This document shows, one piece after another, positions 40,877-52,934 of a DNA stretch of 64,000 nt. The first letter of the stretch is position 1. The number at the start of each line of letters is the position of its first letter. The stretch is from positions 191,629,700 to 191,693,699 of the forward strand of contig CM022303.1 of NCBI GenBank assembly GCA_011799875.1, read 5' to 3'. The notes beneath the pieces are model-generated. The model saw only the letters and a list, made by a program, of their open reading frames with translations, had not been told where the DNA came from and searched no databases. The position numbers and the translations under genes were made by a program. This DNA comes from Thinopyrum elongatum (lineage: Eukaryota; Streptophyta; Magnoliopsida; Poales; Poaceae).

Positions 40877-41684
40877 AGATGTCCTTCTGAGAGGTCTAGT
40901 GCTAGCTTTGGAAGATGGGAGGAGAGATGGTGGACTTGCAATGGATAAGAGGGAGAGGCGAGACTGTGGTTTTGCAATGGAGAAGATGGAGAGGAGAGGG
41001 GTGGTTTTGCAATGGAGAAGAGGGAGAGGCGAGATGGTGGTTTTGGAATGGAGATGATGGAGAGGAGAGGGGGTGGTTTTGCAATGGAGAAGAGAGAGAG
41101 GAGCGTGCGGCAGTGATTTAGAATTGGACGAGAGGGCCGGCGCGCTGTGACTGGATCAAAATCAAAATCAATTTACCCTTCAATTAAGAAAGCGACCCCA
41201 CATTAACTAGTCTCCCTTGTATTCTGGGTCATATTTGACCATGATTTTCACAAATAAAATATATGTTATACATTGCAAAAAATAATATAATTTGAAAGTA
41301 CATTCAGATACGAACCAAATGATACAATTTTTGATGACATGCATTCACATTTTGCTTGTCAAATACAGTACGTGGTCAAACTTTGACCCAAAATACGCAA
41401 AACAAAAAAATACTTCCAAGACCAGCACCGCTCCTCTCCTCTTAAACCACCGCCGCTCCTCTCCTGTTCCAATCCAAATCCAGCGCCGCTCCTTGCCTTT
41501 TCCATTTCAAAACCACCGCCGCTCCTCTCCTATTCCAATCCAAAACCAGCGCCGCTCCTCTCCTCTTCCATTTCAAAACCACCGCCGCTCCTCTCCCGTT
41601 CTAATCCAAAACCAGCGCCGCTCCTCTCCTCTTCCATTCAAAAACCACCGCCGGCGAGTGAAGGTGCTGCGAAGAAGTAGATCG
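40877..41684. promoter_or_regulatory. Shared divergent promoter region with mirrored minisatellites
   Basis: Between the two ATGs. At 40960-41105 a gagaagagggagaggcgaga/gtggttttgcaatgga unit repeats about four times. At 41440-41645 a caaaaccaccgccgctcctc/tcctattccaatc unit repeats about five times. The two arrays are related in inverted orientation, so the duplication that created the gene pair included the leaders. The second array is in frame with the downstream ATG but I treat it as 5' UTR because the paralogue starts at the equivalent ATG. A MITE separates the arrays. Confidence 0.6.
41220..41395. mobile_element. MITE (same family as 31632-31802)
   Basis: Ends tattctgggtcatatttgac and the inverse of tattttgggtcaaagtttga. 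It shares the ttttgatgacatgcattcac interior with the copy at 31632. It lies in the divergent promoter. Confidence 0.65.
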
Positions 41685-42143
41685 ATGGAGGAGTACGATC
41701 GATATGTGTGGCTCGGAGGTGGCGACCCTGTGAAGCTAGCTAGGATGTTGGAGATACAGTCTTGGTTTGACAACCCGGAGCAATTAGTGGCGACGGCGAA
41801 AGTGATGGCCAAATATCTGGAAAAGAGCGAAAAGGAGGCGATACACCGGGAGGGAGTCGCGTGGGAGTACATAGAGCTGCTCCTTTGGGCCATGGGGCAA
41901 ACAGATTCACCGGATCCAATCATGAGGCTGAAGTGGTGGGAGTATCGATCCAAGATGGAGCATCCACCCGAGATTGAAGGATCGAGCATCTACACGGTGC
42001 CGTTTGTGAGTGTGCCGTGGCAGAGCGAGCCGGTGGAGTCTTCGTCGACCGAACCCAACTGCAAAAGGAGAAAAAGAGTTGGCGCGACAACACTTCCTCC
42101 TAATGCAAGCAAATGCCTCATTGAAAAAAATACTTCCTCCTAA
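41685..42143 (+). CDS. Small unknown grass protein, 152 aa, intact copy of a head-to-head pair
   Basis: ATG at 41685 (MEEYDRYVWLGGGDPVKLAR) to TAA at 42141. Helical protein with a WAMGQTDSPDPIMRLKWWEY segment and a basic CKRRKRVGA motif near the C-terminus that could serve in nuclear import. The paralogue at 40388-40876 shares the layout, and conservation of the start supports this ATG over the upstream in-frame ATG at 41292. The last residues (ASKCLIEKNTSS) lie in A-rich sequence and may be read-through beyond an ancestral stop. Function unknown. Confidence 0.65.
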   Translation: MEEYDRYVWLGGGDPVKLARMLEIQSWFDNPEQLVATAKVMAKYLEKSEKEAIHREGVAWEYIELLLWAMGQTDSPDPIMRLKWWEYRSKMEHPPEIEGSSIYTVPFVSVPWQSEPVESSSTEPNCKRRKRVGATTLPPNASKCLIEKNTSS

Positions 42144-43139
42144 TGCTATACTGACGTTGGGGGCCACGGGTTTGTCAACGTAGTTACTAAAGGAGATAAA
42201 TTTACAACGAAGCTAGTCATCGGGGAGCTGGCATGTATCATTTATTATCAGTGGGCCAACAAGTATCAGCTGGGTTGTGGGCTACCCAGTCTAGGCTTTC
42301 TTTTTTAACATGTGCAGCCCACGACATGCCGGTTTGTATTTCTTTGAGGGTCGTCATGTATCGAGCGGCCTATGGCCCTCCCATCCTAGGTTTTATTTGT
42401 TCTTAAACATTCGCAGCCCAACTTATGTATTTTTTTTAAGAAAACGCAGAGGTCTGTTCTATTTTTCTATATAAGAATATGAATGCTAGGTCCAACTTAT
42501 GTTTCCCTTCTAACTATATTATATATATTTTTATTATTTTATATGTTATGATTTATTATTGTTATTATCATCATATATTTAACAGATACTTACATATATA
42601 AGAAAAATAAATATCCCATGTATTATGAACTTATAAAAATAAATGTTTAATAATAAAATCCTGGTTTTTTTTTACTTAAAGTCAACGAAAATACAGGTGA
42701 TTGTGTACAAAAGCTTGGTAATATTTAAGGACCAATGTAAATAAAGCACTTATTATTTAAATATATTTATAACAAAATGCTCAGCCCCTGTTTATTTTTT
42801 GATAACATTGCTGCGCCCAACCCAACATTATAATTAGAACCAGTCCAGCAAAATCGTGTATTTCGAGAAAGTGCAAATGGGCTGTAATTATTTAGGAAAA
42901 AATAAATTGGTCGCATGGACGCTACATTATTTGTTCACCCAGGCCTGCAAATTCGTGTATTTCTAGAAAGTGCAAATGGGCTGTAGTTTTTTTAGAAAAA
43001 AATAAATGGGCCTCATGGATGCTACATTATTTGTTCACCCAGCGCAGCGAATGGACTGTAAATTCTAAAAAAATGGGTTGAATATGTGCGACATTTTTGG
43101 AGGCTAAAATGTGGGCCAATAGGTCGAAGCCAACGCAAG
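42144..43139. other. AT-rich sequence with a 99-bp tandem duplication
   Basis: Units beginning cgtgtatttcgagaaagtgc (about 42855) and cgtgtatttctagaaagtgc (about 42954) extend to about 43045. Upstream are cccaactta/gggccaac strings typical of the interior of the CACTA family that follows, so this may be its left part, but no CACTA terminus was found. No gene. Confidence 0.5.
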
Positions 43140-43629
43140 GCATTGTCAACTTAGTCAACAAATGATTCTGACATCGATAGCCGTTGGATTTACATCCAAC
43201 GGCCGGCATTCATCTTCAATCTCTCGTCTTCTTTCTCCAGCGCCGCCGGGACCACCTGCTCCCGCCTCCGGCTGCTAGCAGCTCTGCTTAGCATGCTTCG
43301 CTGCGAAGCGCTACCCCACCACCGGCCAAGCCATCCCTCCACCCCTCCACACCTCCTGTTATTCTCCGCCGACTGCAGAACCACGCCGCACCAGAACTAG
43401 TTAACCCTCGTACACCTCTCCGTCTGCGACTCCACTGCCGCGTCTTCCCATCATCGGCTCGTTGCCGTCCGGGGCCTCGCCGTTGTCCACCGCCTTGGTG
43501 CGCTCGGCGCGGTGTGGTCAATGTGGTCAACAAACGAGAGTCATTGGAAGAGGACTATACGTGGAGAGGCTGACAGTGGGGATGCACCAGGTTCATGGAC
43601 GCACTCATGCAACCGCCTCCTTATTACGC

Positions 43630-43900
43630 AAAAATAAAATTATTCCTCCCCCTGAAAGCTGGGACCCACCACGTATATCTTCGCAAGGAAGGAAGTGCCT
43701 CCTTATGCCTGCCCTTGACAGCTGGGACCCACCAACAACATATTTACACGCAAGGAAGTGCCTCCTTATTACGGGCAAAAAATATATGATTTCGCCCCTG
43801 ACCGCTGGGACCCGCTAGCTATATATTCGCACACAAGGAAGTGCCTCCTTGCCCTCCCTGACAGCTGGGACCCACCCGGTCGAAGCGTATGTAGCGTTGT
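43630..43900. repeat. About 70-bp minisatellite (GGGACCCACC...AAGGAAGTGCCTCC)
   Basis: Units contain gctgggaccca and ggaagtgcctccttatt, repeated about four times. The inverted equivalents in copy 2 are at 59390-59540 and 59995-60240. Confidence 0.75.
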
Positions 43901-44514
43901 CTGTGTACATACCGGTCGATCGGTCTGTCTGCCACGATGAACCGTGGCCGAGTAAGGAGCGGTAGCAGTTCAGGTAGTCCAGTCAAAACCGTGTACACGT
44001 ACGTACAGCCAGATGCCAAAAAATATGGCCACGTATGTACATACGGGCGAGGTCTCGAACGCGTACTCGCACATACGTACGGCCAAGGCTCGTGTACATG
44101 GAGAGGCAATGGACGGCAGCAACGACGTCCTGTTCATCAGAAGCCAACCAGCTGGGTTGGAATGGAGAAACTGCGTCGTGTTCATTGGGAGGCAATGGAA
44201 TGCCTCGTGTTCATCGGGAGGCAACGGAATACGTCGTGTTCATCGGGAGCCAACTGGCTTGGACGGAACCGCCAAAACGAGGTCTGGCGTGCCGCAGAAC
44301 AGAGGAAACAGGCCTTCTGTTCGACCGCGTACGATCGAAATGGGGTCCTGTTCATCGGGAAGGGTCTGGCGTACCGCAAAACGGAGGAAAACGTACTTGT
44401 GTTCGAGTGCCTACGGTCGAAACGGGGTCCTGTTGATCAGGAGGGGTGTGGCGTACCGCAAAACGGAGGAAACGGACTTGTGTTGGAGCGCCTACAGTCG
44501 AAACGGGGTCCTGT

Positions 44515-44777
44515 TCATCCACCGTCTACTGCCTCGCTCTAGCCTCCATGGGGCTACTGTTCATCCACCGTCAACCTCCTCCAGCCTCCACAGCTACTGT
44601 TCATCCAGCCTCCACCGGCTATTGTTCATAGAGCCTCCATGGGGTCCTCTTCATCCACCCCCAACTGGCTGGGGTGCGGCGGCCTCCTCGGGGTCCTGTT
44701 CATCCAGCGGCAACGGCCTACTATCACGGGGTCATGTTCATCCAACCCCCACCGGGAACTGTTCATCCACAGCCAAC
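44515..44777. repeat. CTGTTCATCCA motif array
   Basis: ctgttcatcca or a variant occurs about eight times between 44508 and 44770 at 30-45-bp spacing, with cctccagcctccac between copies. The inverted form (tggatgaacag) appears about ten times at 58465-58830 in copy 2. Confidence 0.8.
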
Positions 44778-46178
44778 TGATACGTCTCCATCGTATCTAC
44801 TTTTCCAAACTCTTTTGCCCTTGTTTTGGACTCTAATTTGGATGATTTGAATAAAACTAACCCGGACTGACGCTATTCTCAGCAGAATTGCCTTGGTGTT
44901 ATTTTTGTGCAGAAATAAAAGTTCTCGGAATGACCTAAAACTTTACGGAGAATATTTTTGGAATAAATAAAAAATATTGGCGAAAGAATCAACCAGAGGG
45001 GACCCACCAGCTGTCCACAAGGGTGGAGGGCGCGCCCCCCTAGGGCGCGCTCCCCTACCTTGTGGGTCCCCTGGACCTCCACCGACCTCAACTCCAACTC
45101 TAGATATTCACGTTCGGGGAGAAAAAAATCAAAGAGAAGGATTCATCGCGTTTTACGATACGGAGCCGCCGTCACCTCCTGTTCTTCATCGGGAGGGCAT
45201 ATCTGGAGTCCGTTCGGGGCTCCGGAGAGGGAAAATCGTCGCCATCATCATCACCAACCATCCTCCATCACCAATTTCATGATGCTCACCGCCGTGCGTG
45301 AGTAATTCCATCGTAGGCTTGCTGGACGATGATGGGTTGGATGAGATTTATCATGTAATTGAGTTAGTTTTGTTAGGGTTTGATCCCTAGTATCCACCAT
45401 GTTCTGAGATTGGTGTTGCTATGACTTTGCTATGCTTAATGCTTGTCACTAGGGCCCGAGTGCCATGATTTCAGATCTGAACCTATTATGTTTTCATAAA
45501 TATATTTGTGTTCTTGATCCTATCTTGCAAGTTGTAGACACCTATTACGTGTTATGATCTGCATACCCCAAGGTGACAATAATTTGGATTATTTTTGGTG
45601 ATTACCGTAGTTTGAGAAGTTCATGTATTCACTAAGTGCTAATGCTTTGGTCCGGTTCTCTATTAAAAGGAGGCCTTAATATCCCTTAGTTTCCATTAGG
45701 ACCCCGCTGCCACGGGAGGGTAGGACAAAAGATGTCATGCAAGTTCTTTTCCATAAGCACGTATGACTATATTCAGAATACATGCATACATTATATTGAT
45801 GAATTGGAGCTAGTTCTGTGTCACCCTAGGTTATAACTGTTGCATGATGAATGCCATCCGACATAATTATCCATCATTGATCCATTGCCAACGAGCTTTT
45901 CACATATTGATCTTTGCTATGTTACTTTTCCGTTGCCACTGTTACAATTGCTACAAAACTGCTACTGTTACTTTTGCCACTGTTACCGTTACTTCCATAC
46001 CACTTTGCTACTAAATACTTTGCTGTAGATATTAAGTCTTTCAGGTGTGGTTGAATTGACAACTCAGCTGCTAATACTTGAGAATATTCTTTGGCTCCCC
46101 TTGTGTCGAATCAATAAATTTGGGTTGAATACTCTACCCTCGAAAATTGTTGCGATCCCCTATACTTGTGGGTTATCA
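44778..46178 (+). repeat. 5' LTR (1,401 bp)
   Basis: TG...CA borders. It contains a string of short direct gaagtgctacnnttac-like runs near its end and no gene. Confidence 0.95.
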
Positions 46179-46189
46179 AGACCTTTTTC

Positions 46190-46207
46190 TGGCGCCGTTG
46201 CCGGGGA
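46190..46207 (+). promoter_or_regulatory. Primer-binding site, tRNA-Asp
   Basis: tggcgccgttgccgggga begins 12 bp after the LTR and is complementary to the 3' end of plant tRNA-Asp (ending CCCCGGCAACGGCGCCA). Confidence 0.92.
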
Positions 46208-46247
46208 GCATAGCTCTATTCTTTGAGTCACTTCGGATTTATATCTG

Positions 46248-49018
46248 TTGATCACTATGAGGAATTTGAAAGATACTAGAACCAAGATTTTCCCCTCTAC
46301 TACGAGGGGAGGTAAGGAACTGCCATCTAGCTCTGCACTTGATTCACCTTCTGTTTTGAGTAAGCTTGCGACACCTACACCATCTATTGATTCTGATATG
46401 TCGCATGTTATTGATGATGCCACTTCTGCTATGAATAATGCTTATGATGCTACTACTTTGCTTGATAAAACTGTGCCACTGGGTGAATTACTTGATGAAC
46501 ATCTTGCTAGAGTTAGAACTATTGATTATGCTGAAGATGATGATATTTTTGAAACTGATGAAATTATTGAAACTGAAAACTTTGAAACACCTGATAAGAC
46601 AAGCTCTCCTAGATATGAACTTCCTATTATGCCTGAGGGTTATGTTATGGATGGAGAGGTAGCTAGGGACTTTCTTGCTTGTAAGGATAGAGATGATCTT
46701 AAGAAATTATTATGCAAGTGGAAAGAAAAGTCTTTGAATGCTAGAATGCAATATGATCCTAATTTTGCTACTTCACCTATCTGTGTTACTGATAAGGATT
46801 ATGAATTCTCTATTGATCCTGAGTTAATTACTTTGGTTGAATCTGATCCTTTCCATGGTTATGAATCTGAAACTGCAGTGGCACATCTTACTAGATTGAA
46901 TGATATAGCCACCCTATTTGCTTATGAGGAAAAAATTTGCTATTACTATATTCTTAAGTTGTTTCCTTTCTCATTAAAGGGTGATGCTAAGCTATGGTTT
47001 AACTCTCTTGCTCTTGGTTGTGTGCGTTGTCCCCAGGATATGATTTACTACTTCTCTGAAAAATATTTCCCTGCTCATAAGAAACAAGCTGCTTTAAAGG
47101 AAATATTTAACTTTGTGCAAATTGAAGAAGAGAGTCTCCCACAAGCTTGGGGAGGCTTCTCCAATTACTTAATGCTTTGCTTGATCATCCTCTCAAGAAA
47201 AATGAAATACTTGATATCTTTTATAATGGACTAACTGATGCTTCTAGGGACCACCTAGATAGTTGTGCTGGTTGTGTTTTCAGGGAATGAACTGTTGAGC
47301 AAGCTGAATTGCTATTGAATAATATATTGAGTAATGATAATGATTGGACACTTCCTGAACCAACTCCTAAGCCAACTCCAAAGAAAAGAGGTATTCTATT
47401 TCTCAGTCCTGAAGATATGCAAGAGGCAAAGAAATCTATGAAAGAAAAAGGTATTAAAGCTGAAGATGTTAATAATTTACCACTTATTGAATAAATACAT
47501 GGTCTTGATAACCTGACACAGGTAGTAGAGGTAAATTCTCTCTATAGATTTGATGAAGGTGATATCCCTTATAATAAGTCTGCTAGTCAATGCTTGGATG
47601 AGTTTGATAATTTTATTGTTAAACAAGAAAACTTCAATGCTTATGTTAGTAGACAATTGAAACGTAATGCTTACATGCTTGACTGCTTGGGTGATTATAT
47701 GAGTAGAACTGTTAGTGATCTTAAGATTATTAGTAAGCATGCTTCCATGGTTAAAACTCAAGTAGAACAAGTACTTAAGGTGCAGGATGATTTGCTCAAT
47801 GAGGTGAATAGTAAGAACAATGATAATGCTGTTAGGGTTATGACTAGAGGTGGTAAAATGACCCAGGAACCTTTGTATCCTGAGGGCCATCCTAAGAGAG
47901 TTGAGCAAGATTCTCAGAGAACTAATACTGATGCACCTAGTCCTAGTAATAAAAAGAAAAAGAAAACTGATAGGGCTTTGCATGCTTCTAGTGAACCTGT
48001 TATAGACACACCTGAGAATCCAAATGATATTTCTATTTCAGATGCTGAGACACAATCTAGTGATGAACATGAACCTAGTGATAATGTTAATGATGATGTT
48101 CATGTTGATGCTCAAACTAGTAATGATAATGATGTGGAGGTAGAACCTGCTGTTGATCTTGATAACCCACAATCAAAGAATCAATGTTATGATAAGAGAG
48201 ACTTCATTGTGAGGAAACATGGTAAAGAAAGAGAACCATGGGTTCAGAAACCGATGCCCTTTCTTCCTAAGCCATAAAAAAAGGATGATGAGGATTTTGA
48301 GCTCTTTGTTGAAATGCTTAGACCTGTATTTTTGCGTATGTGTTTGACTGATATTCTGAAAATGTCTCCTTATGCTAAGTATATGAAAGATATTGTTACT
48401 AATAAAAGAAAGATATCGGAGGCTGAAATTTCCACCATGCTTGCTAATTATACTTTTAAGGGTGGAATACCAAAGAAACTTGGAGATCTAGGAATACCAA
48501 CTATACCATGCTCCATTAAAAGAAACTATGTTAAAACTGCTTTATGTGATCTTGGAGCCGGTGTTAGTGTTATGCCTTTCTCTTTATATAGTAGACTTGA
48601 ATTGAATAAGTTAACACCTACTGAAATCTCTTTGCAAATGGCCGATAAATCAACTGCCATACCCATTGGTATTTGTGAGGATGTGCATGTTGTGGTTGCA
48701 AACGTTTCTATCTTAACGGACTTTGTTATTCTTGATATTCCCAAGGACGACAGTATGTCGATCATCCTTGGTAGACCCTTTTTGAATACTGTAGGGCCTG
48801 TCATTAATTGCAACAAGGGCAATGTCACTTTTCATGTTAATGGTAATGAGCATACGGTACACTTACCGAAGAAACAACCTCAAGTTCATAGTATCAATTC
48901 TATTGGAAAAGTTTCAACTATTACTATTGGAGGTTTTGAATTCCCTCTCCCTACTGTCAAAAAGAAATATGATATTCTTATCATTGGGGACATGCATATC
49001 CCCATTGAGGTAACCTAG
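46248..49018 (+). pseudogene. gag-protease polyprotein of the Gypsy element, disrupted
   Basis: ATG at 46248 (MRNLKDTRTKIFPSTTRGGK). The retrotransposon gag core lies at about 46850-47160 (LKGDAKLWFNSL, YFSEKYFPAHKKQAALKEI). A 1-bp loss near 47152 shifts the frame; the new frame continues with TGA at 47288 (Arg codon change), TAA at 47492 and TAA at 48275, reaching TAG at 49016. The region 47590-48270 is a coiled-coil and acidic linker. The protease part has ALCDLGAGVSVMP (Asp at 48548; DLGA in place of the common DTGA) and ILGRPFLNT, the second retropepsin motif. Nothing after 49018 codes for RT. These proteins would form the particle core and process it. Confidence 0.9.
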
Positions 49019-49802
49019 TGTTATTCGAAAATTCTACGGTTTCATGTTATTTGAAAGAAGTTTGTTAATAAGACTTGATCAACCTTGTTAATGGATTCCT
49101 TTTGATGAGCATGAGATGGATGAATTTAGAAAGCACAACCTTCTATACCTACTTTTTACTTTCTATTATTTAGAATAAATAAAGCAAAAATAGTATTATT
49201 CGTCTGTTTTCTGAATTATCCGTGCAATAAAAAATGTCCCAAAAATAAAAATTCTCCAAATGCCCTGGAAATTTAGTATGTTTTTATAGAATATTTTAGG
49301 ATTTTTGGCACTAAGAACACACCAGGGGGCTTTACCTGTGGACCACAAGGGTGGAGGGCGCGCACTACCCCCATGGCCGCACCTCCTACCTTGTGGGTCC
49401 CACGTAGGTCCCCCTCACTTATTCCAGCACCCATCCACTTTGTCTTTCTCCAGAAAAAATCATCCCGTTGCTCAAACCCGTGTTCTAGCTCATCTTGCTG
49501 CCATTTTCGATCTCCTTGTGCAAAGCTCCATTTGCAAAACTGTTTTGGGGGATTGTTCTTTGGTATGTGACTCCTCCAATGGTCCAATTAGTTTTTGTTC
49601 TAGTGCTTTATTTATTGCAGATTTTTGCTACTGTGGTGACCTTGTTCTTGAGCTTGCATGTCAAATTTATATGGTCCAAAGTAGTTTTGATGCATGATAT
49701 AGCTTCTAGACACTTGTAGGAGTAGTTGCTATCAATCTTGTTGAGTTTGGTTCACTTTTATTTTGAGTCACTAAAAATTTCAGAAATTTTTCAGAGGAAA
49801 AA
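49019..49802. other. Linker between protease and the Athila-like ORF
   Basis: Non-coding; 49310-49430 resembles the ccacaagggtggagggcgcg segment of the element's LTR (about 45010-45050), a short internal duplication. No RT or integrase motif. Confidence 0.6.
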
Positions 49803-50826
49803 ATGTTTAGGAAAATATACCAAGGTGGTTCTTCGAAGAAGCAAGCCCCAAGGCTCGCGATACGTGAGCCGGACCTTGAACCGCCAAGAGAAGCTCCAGT
49901 GCGGCCTTGCGAGTGGCCATTGGATAAATTCATGGTTCAGGCAGGTTTCAAGGATGAATTTGATGCATACGTGCAAAATGCTGACCTTGAAGTCTTCGTG
50001 TCAGATAAGTGCTTACAATATTATCACCTCACTGATTCGTTTGTGCGAAGATTTAAGTTTAAATCCCAGCGCAATACTCATTCTATCCTGTTTGAGCTTT
50101 ATGATAAATCATATACCATGGACCTACGAGATTTTAATGAAGCATGTAAAATTCCACAGTGGGGAATTTTTAGTGAGCCTCGCATAACTGAGTACAATGA
50201 TTTCCTTGACAACCTCACTGTAGGAGAAACTATAAATATTACACAAGCTACCATGGGGAGCATTCATTTTCCTGCCATACATTATTTTGCTCTCTTTATA
50301 GGTAATTCATTAATGGTAAACATGATCATAGCCACCTTTGTGCATCAGATCTTAGTGTCCTCAAGTGTGTAGTAACAGGTGATAAACGATATAACTTGGG
50401 GCTATTATTGCAAGGAGGCTACATAATAATGCTAATGATGGAGATTTCTTCCGTGGGATTTATGCCACCCGTTTAGGTAACTATCTCGGGGTAGCCATAA
50501 GGGGGGATGACATTGAGTTACCACCTACTTTTCTTGATTATAATGCTATGGTACGCTACCAGTTTCTTGAGAGGAACGAACAGTCCCTCCAGTACCGACT
50601 AATCTTTGACAGACAGCGTGCTGTCTATATTACCCTTCCTCCTCCTGCCTTCTTTAACTTTCAGGTAAAAAGGAGATATTTTATAACTAGAGAGGAGGCA
50701 AACGAGTATGAGAGAGAGGTGGAGGCCACTCGCCTCTATGCTGCAGCCCTTCAGGCAGTAGTCGCTGCATCCCAGTATGACCCCGACTATAACTTTGGAT
50801 ATTCGCCAGGCCAGCCGTGGCCATAG
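49803..50826 (+). pseudogene. Athila ORF1-like protein gene, two frameshifts
   Basis: ATG at 49803 opens MFRKIYQGGSSKKQAPRLA. The segment KSYTMDLRDFNEACKIPQWG and TQATMGSIHFPAIHYFALFI match the ATHILA ORF-1 family found in plant Athila-type Gypsy elements. Frameshifts near 50315 and 50405 lead into DGDFFRGIYATRLGNYLGV and then QVKRRYFITREEANEYER, ending at TAG 50824. Function unknown; it is often in the env-like position or as the main ORF of non-autonomous Athila relatives. Confidence 0.8.
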
Positions 50827-52920
50827 ACCAACTTAGGCCAAAAGCCTAAGCTTGGGGGAGTACGTATTTCTCATCGACATTACATTCATGTTCACACACT
50901 CATTCCAGTTGTCGGTGTTCATACTTTTTCATTGTATTATCCATGCTAGTTTATTTCTTTTTCTCGCTTTCTTCTTGTGTGTTTGAAAAACTTTGAGAAA
51001 ATCCAAAAAAATTAGTTGTAGCTTCTTTTTAGTTTCCTTTCCATGTTGTACTAGTTGTAGTATTAAAAGAAAACCTAAAAAGATTTCTTGTTCTTCTTTT
51101 GCTTGTTGGGAGCTTTCCTGTGTAAATGGTTCTTCTCGTTCTTGTTTTTACTTTCTTCAGAAAGACAAAAACTCCAAAAATATTTTATTGTGTTTCTTTG
51201 AAATTCTTTTTCCTTTCTGTGGGTCGAGAGGAGAAGACCACGATGAAAATGTTGAGTGGCTCTCATATGCATTATTGTTGAGATAACAAAGAGCCTATAT
51301 TACCTTGTCTTCTCCTTTGAATAAATGTTTGCAGATTCCAGCTTAGTCCAATGCACGTGCTCTATTATTCTTATTCACACTGTTCGGTCATGCAAGTGAA
51401 AGGCAATAATGATGATATATGATGAAATGATTGAGATGAGGAAAAGCTGGTATGAACTTGACCTATTTTGTTTTTGTAAATATGATTAGTTCATCATTCT
51501 TGATTCAGCACATTATGAATGAAACATGTTTGCAATGACAATTAGAGATTATAGTTACTCACGCCATGCTTAATTAGTTGGGAGTTTATAATGGTTTGCC
51601 TTGTGTGCCAACATGCTTTTAAAATGGTTGTGATGTAGTATGATAGGATGGTATCCTCCTTTCAATGATTCAAGTGGCTTGACTTGGCACATGTTCACGC
51701 ATGTAGTTGAAACAAAATCAACATAGCCTCCACGATATTTATGTTCTTAGTGATTTATATTCTACTCATGCTTGCACTCAATGTTGGTGCATCTCAATGC
51801 ATGTTTATGACTGTTGTCGCTCTCTAGTTGGTCGCTCCTCAATCTCTTGCTAGCCTTCACTTGTACTAAGCGGGAATATTGCTTGTGCATCCACTTCCAT
51901 AAACCCAAAGTTGTTCCATATGAGTCCACCATACCTACCTATATGCGGTATTTACCTGCCGTTCCAAGTAAATTTCCATGTGCCAAACTCTAAACCTTCA
52001 AATAATAATCTGTTTTGTATGCCCGAGTCGCTCATGTAGTGACTGGGGGCTGTCAGTATCTTCCATGCTAGGTGGGTTATTCTCACGATGAGTGGACTCC
52101 GCTCATCATTCACGAGAAAGTGGCTGGTATTCGGGATGCCCAGTCCCATGCTCAAATCAAATCAAAATAACTTCAAACAAAACTCCCCAGGATTGTTGTT
52201 AGTTGGACGGTACCCGTTGTTTCAGACCAGCGGTGGAATGTGCTTGTTGGTGGAGGGGGAGTAAAAACTTTACCATTCTGTTTGGGAACAGCCTATAATG
52301 TATCTAGTATGGAAGATACCGAGATCTCTTGGTTGTTATGTTGACAATGAAAGCATACCGCTCAAAATTATATTCATCTCTGTTTCAAAAAGCCCGAGCT
52401 CTAGCACCTCTACAAATCCCTGCTTCCCTCTGTGAAGGGCCTATCTATATATTTTTAGGCTGAGTCATCATCCTCTTATAAAAAGCACCAGTTAGAGAGC
52501 ACCACTGTCATTTGTATGTGTTGTTATTAATTGAGATTGAGTATGACTGTGACTGGATCTCTTTTAGCATGAATTACAATGTCTAGTCAGTCCTTGATCT
52601 TCAGGGGTGCTCTGCATTTATGTTTTGCGGTCTCAGAAAGGGCTAGCGAGATACCATTTTGTTATATCATATCATGATTGTTTTGAAAAAGTGTTGTCAT
52701 CCGAGATTTATTATTATTGCTCGCTAGTTGATTATGCCATTGATATGAGTAAATGTGAGACCTAAATGTTATTGTGAATATGGCTAGTTCATAATCTTTG
52801 CTGAAAACCTGAATGCTGGCTAGACATATTTGCAACAACAAGATCAAACAGAGTTTATAAAAGTTTTTGTTTATCACTTTCAGTTTGTCAACCGAATTGC
52901 TTGAGGACAAGCAATGGGTT
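50827..52920. other. 3' non-coding interior of the Gypsy element
   Basis: Begins with an internal polypurine-like copy (aagcttgggggag, 50848-50860) and continues as AT-rich sequence with ORFs below 115 codons and no domain. Confidence 0.7.
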
Positions 52921-52933
52921 AAGCTTGGGGGAG
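52921..52933 (+). promoter_or_regulatory. Polypurine tract before the 3' LTR
   Basis: aagcttgggggag, followed by t and the LTR start at 52935. An identical 13-mer lies at 50848-50860. Confidence 0.88.
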
Positions 52934-52934
52934 T

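Noticed and set aside
43937..44780. Frames of 201 and 255 codons in CACTA copy 1
   Set aside because: Repetitive translation of the ctgttcatcca and related repeats, also present in antisense frames of copy 2; no domain.
49019..52920. Search for reverse transcriptase and integrase motifs in the Gypsy interior
   Set aside because: No YxDD, RNase H or HHCC/DDE motif could be found in any frame.
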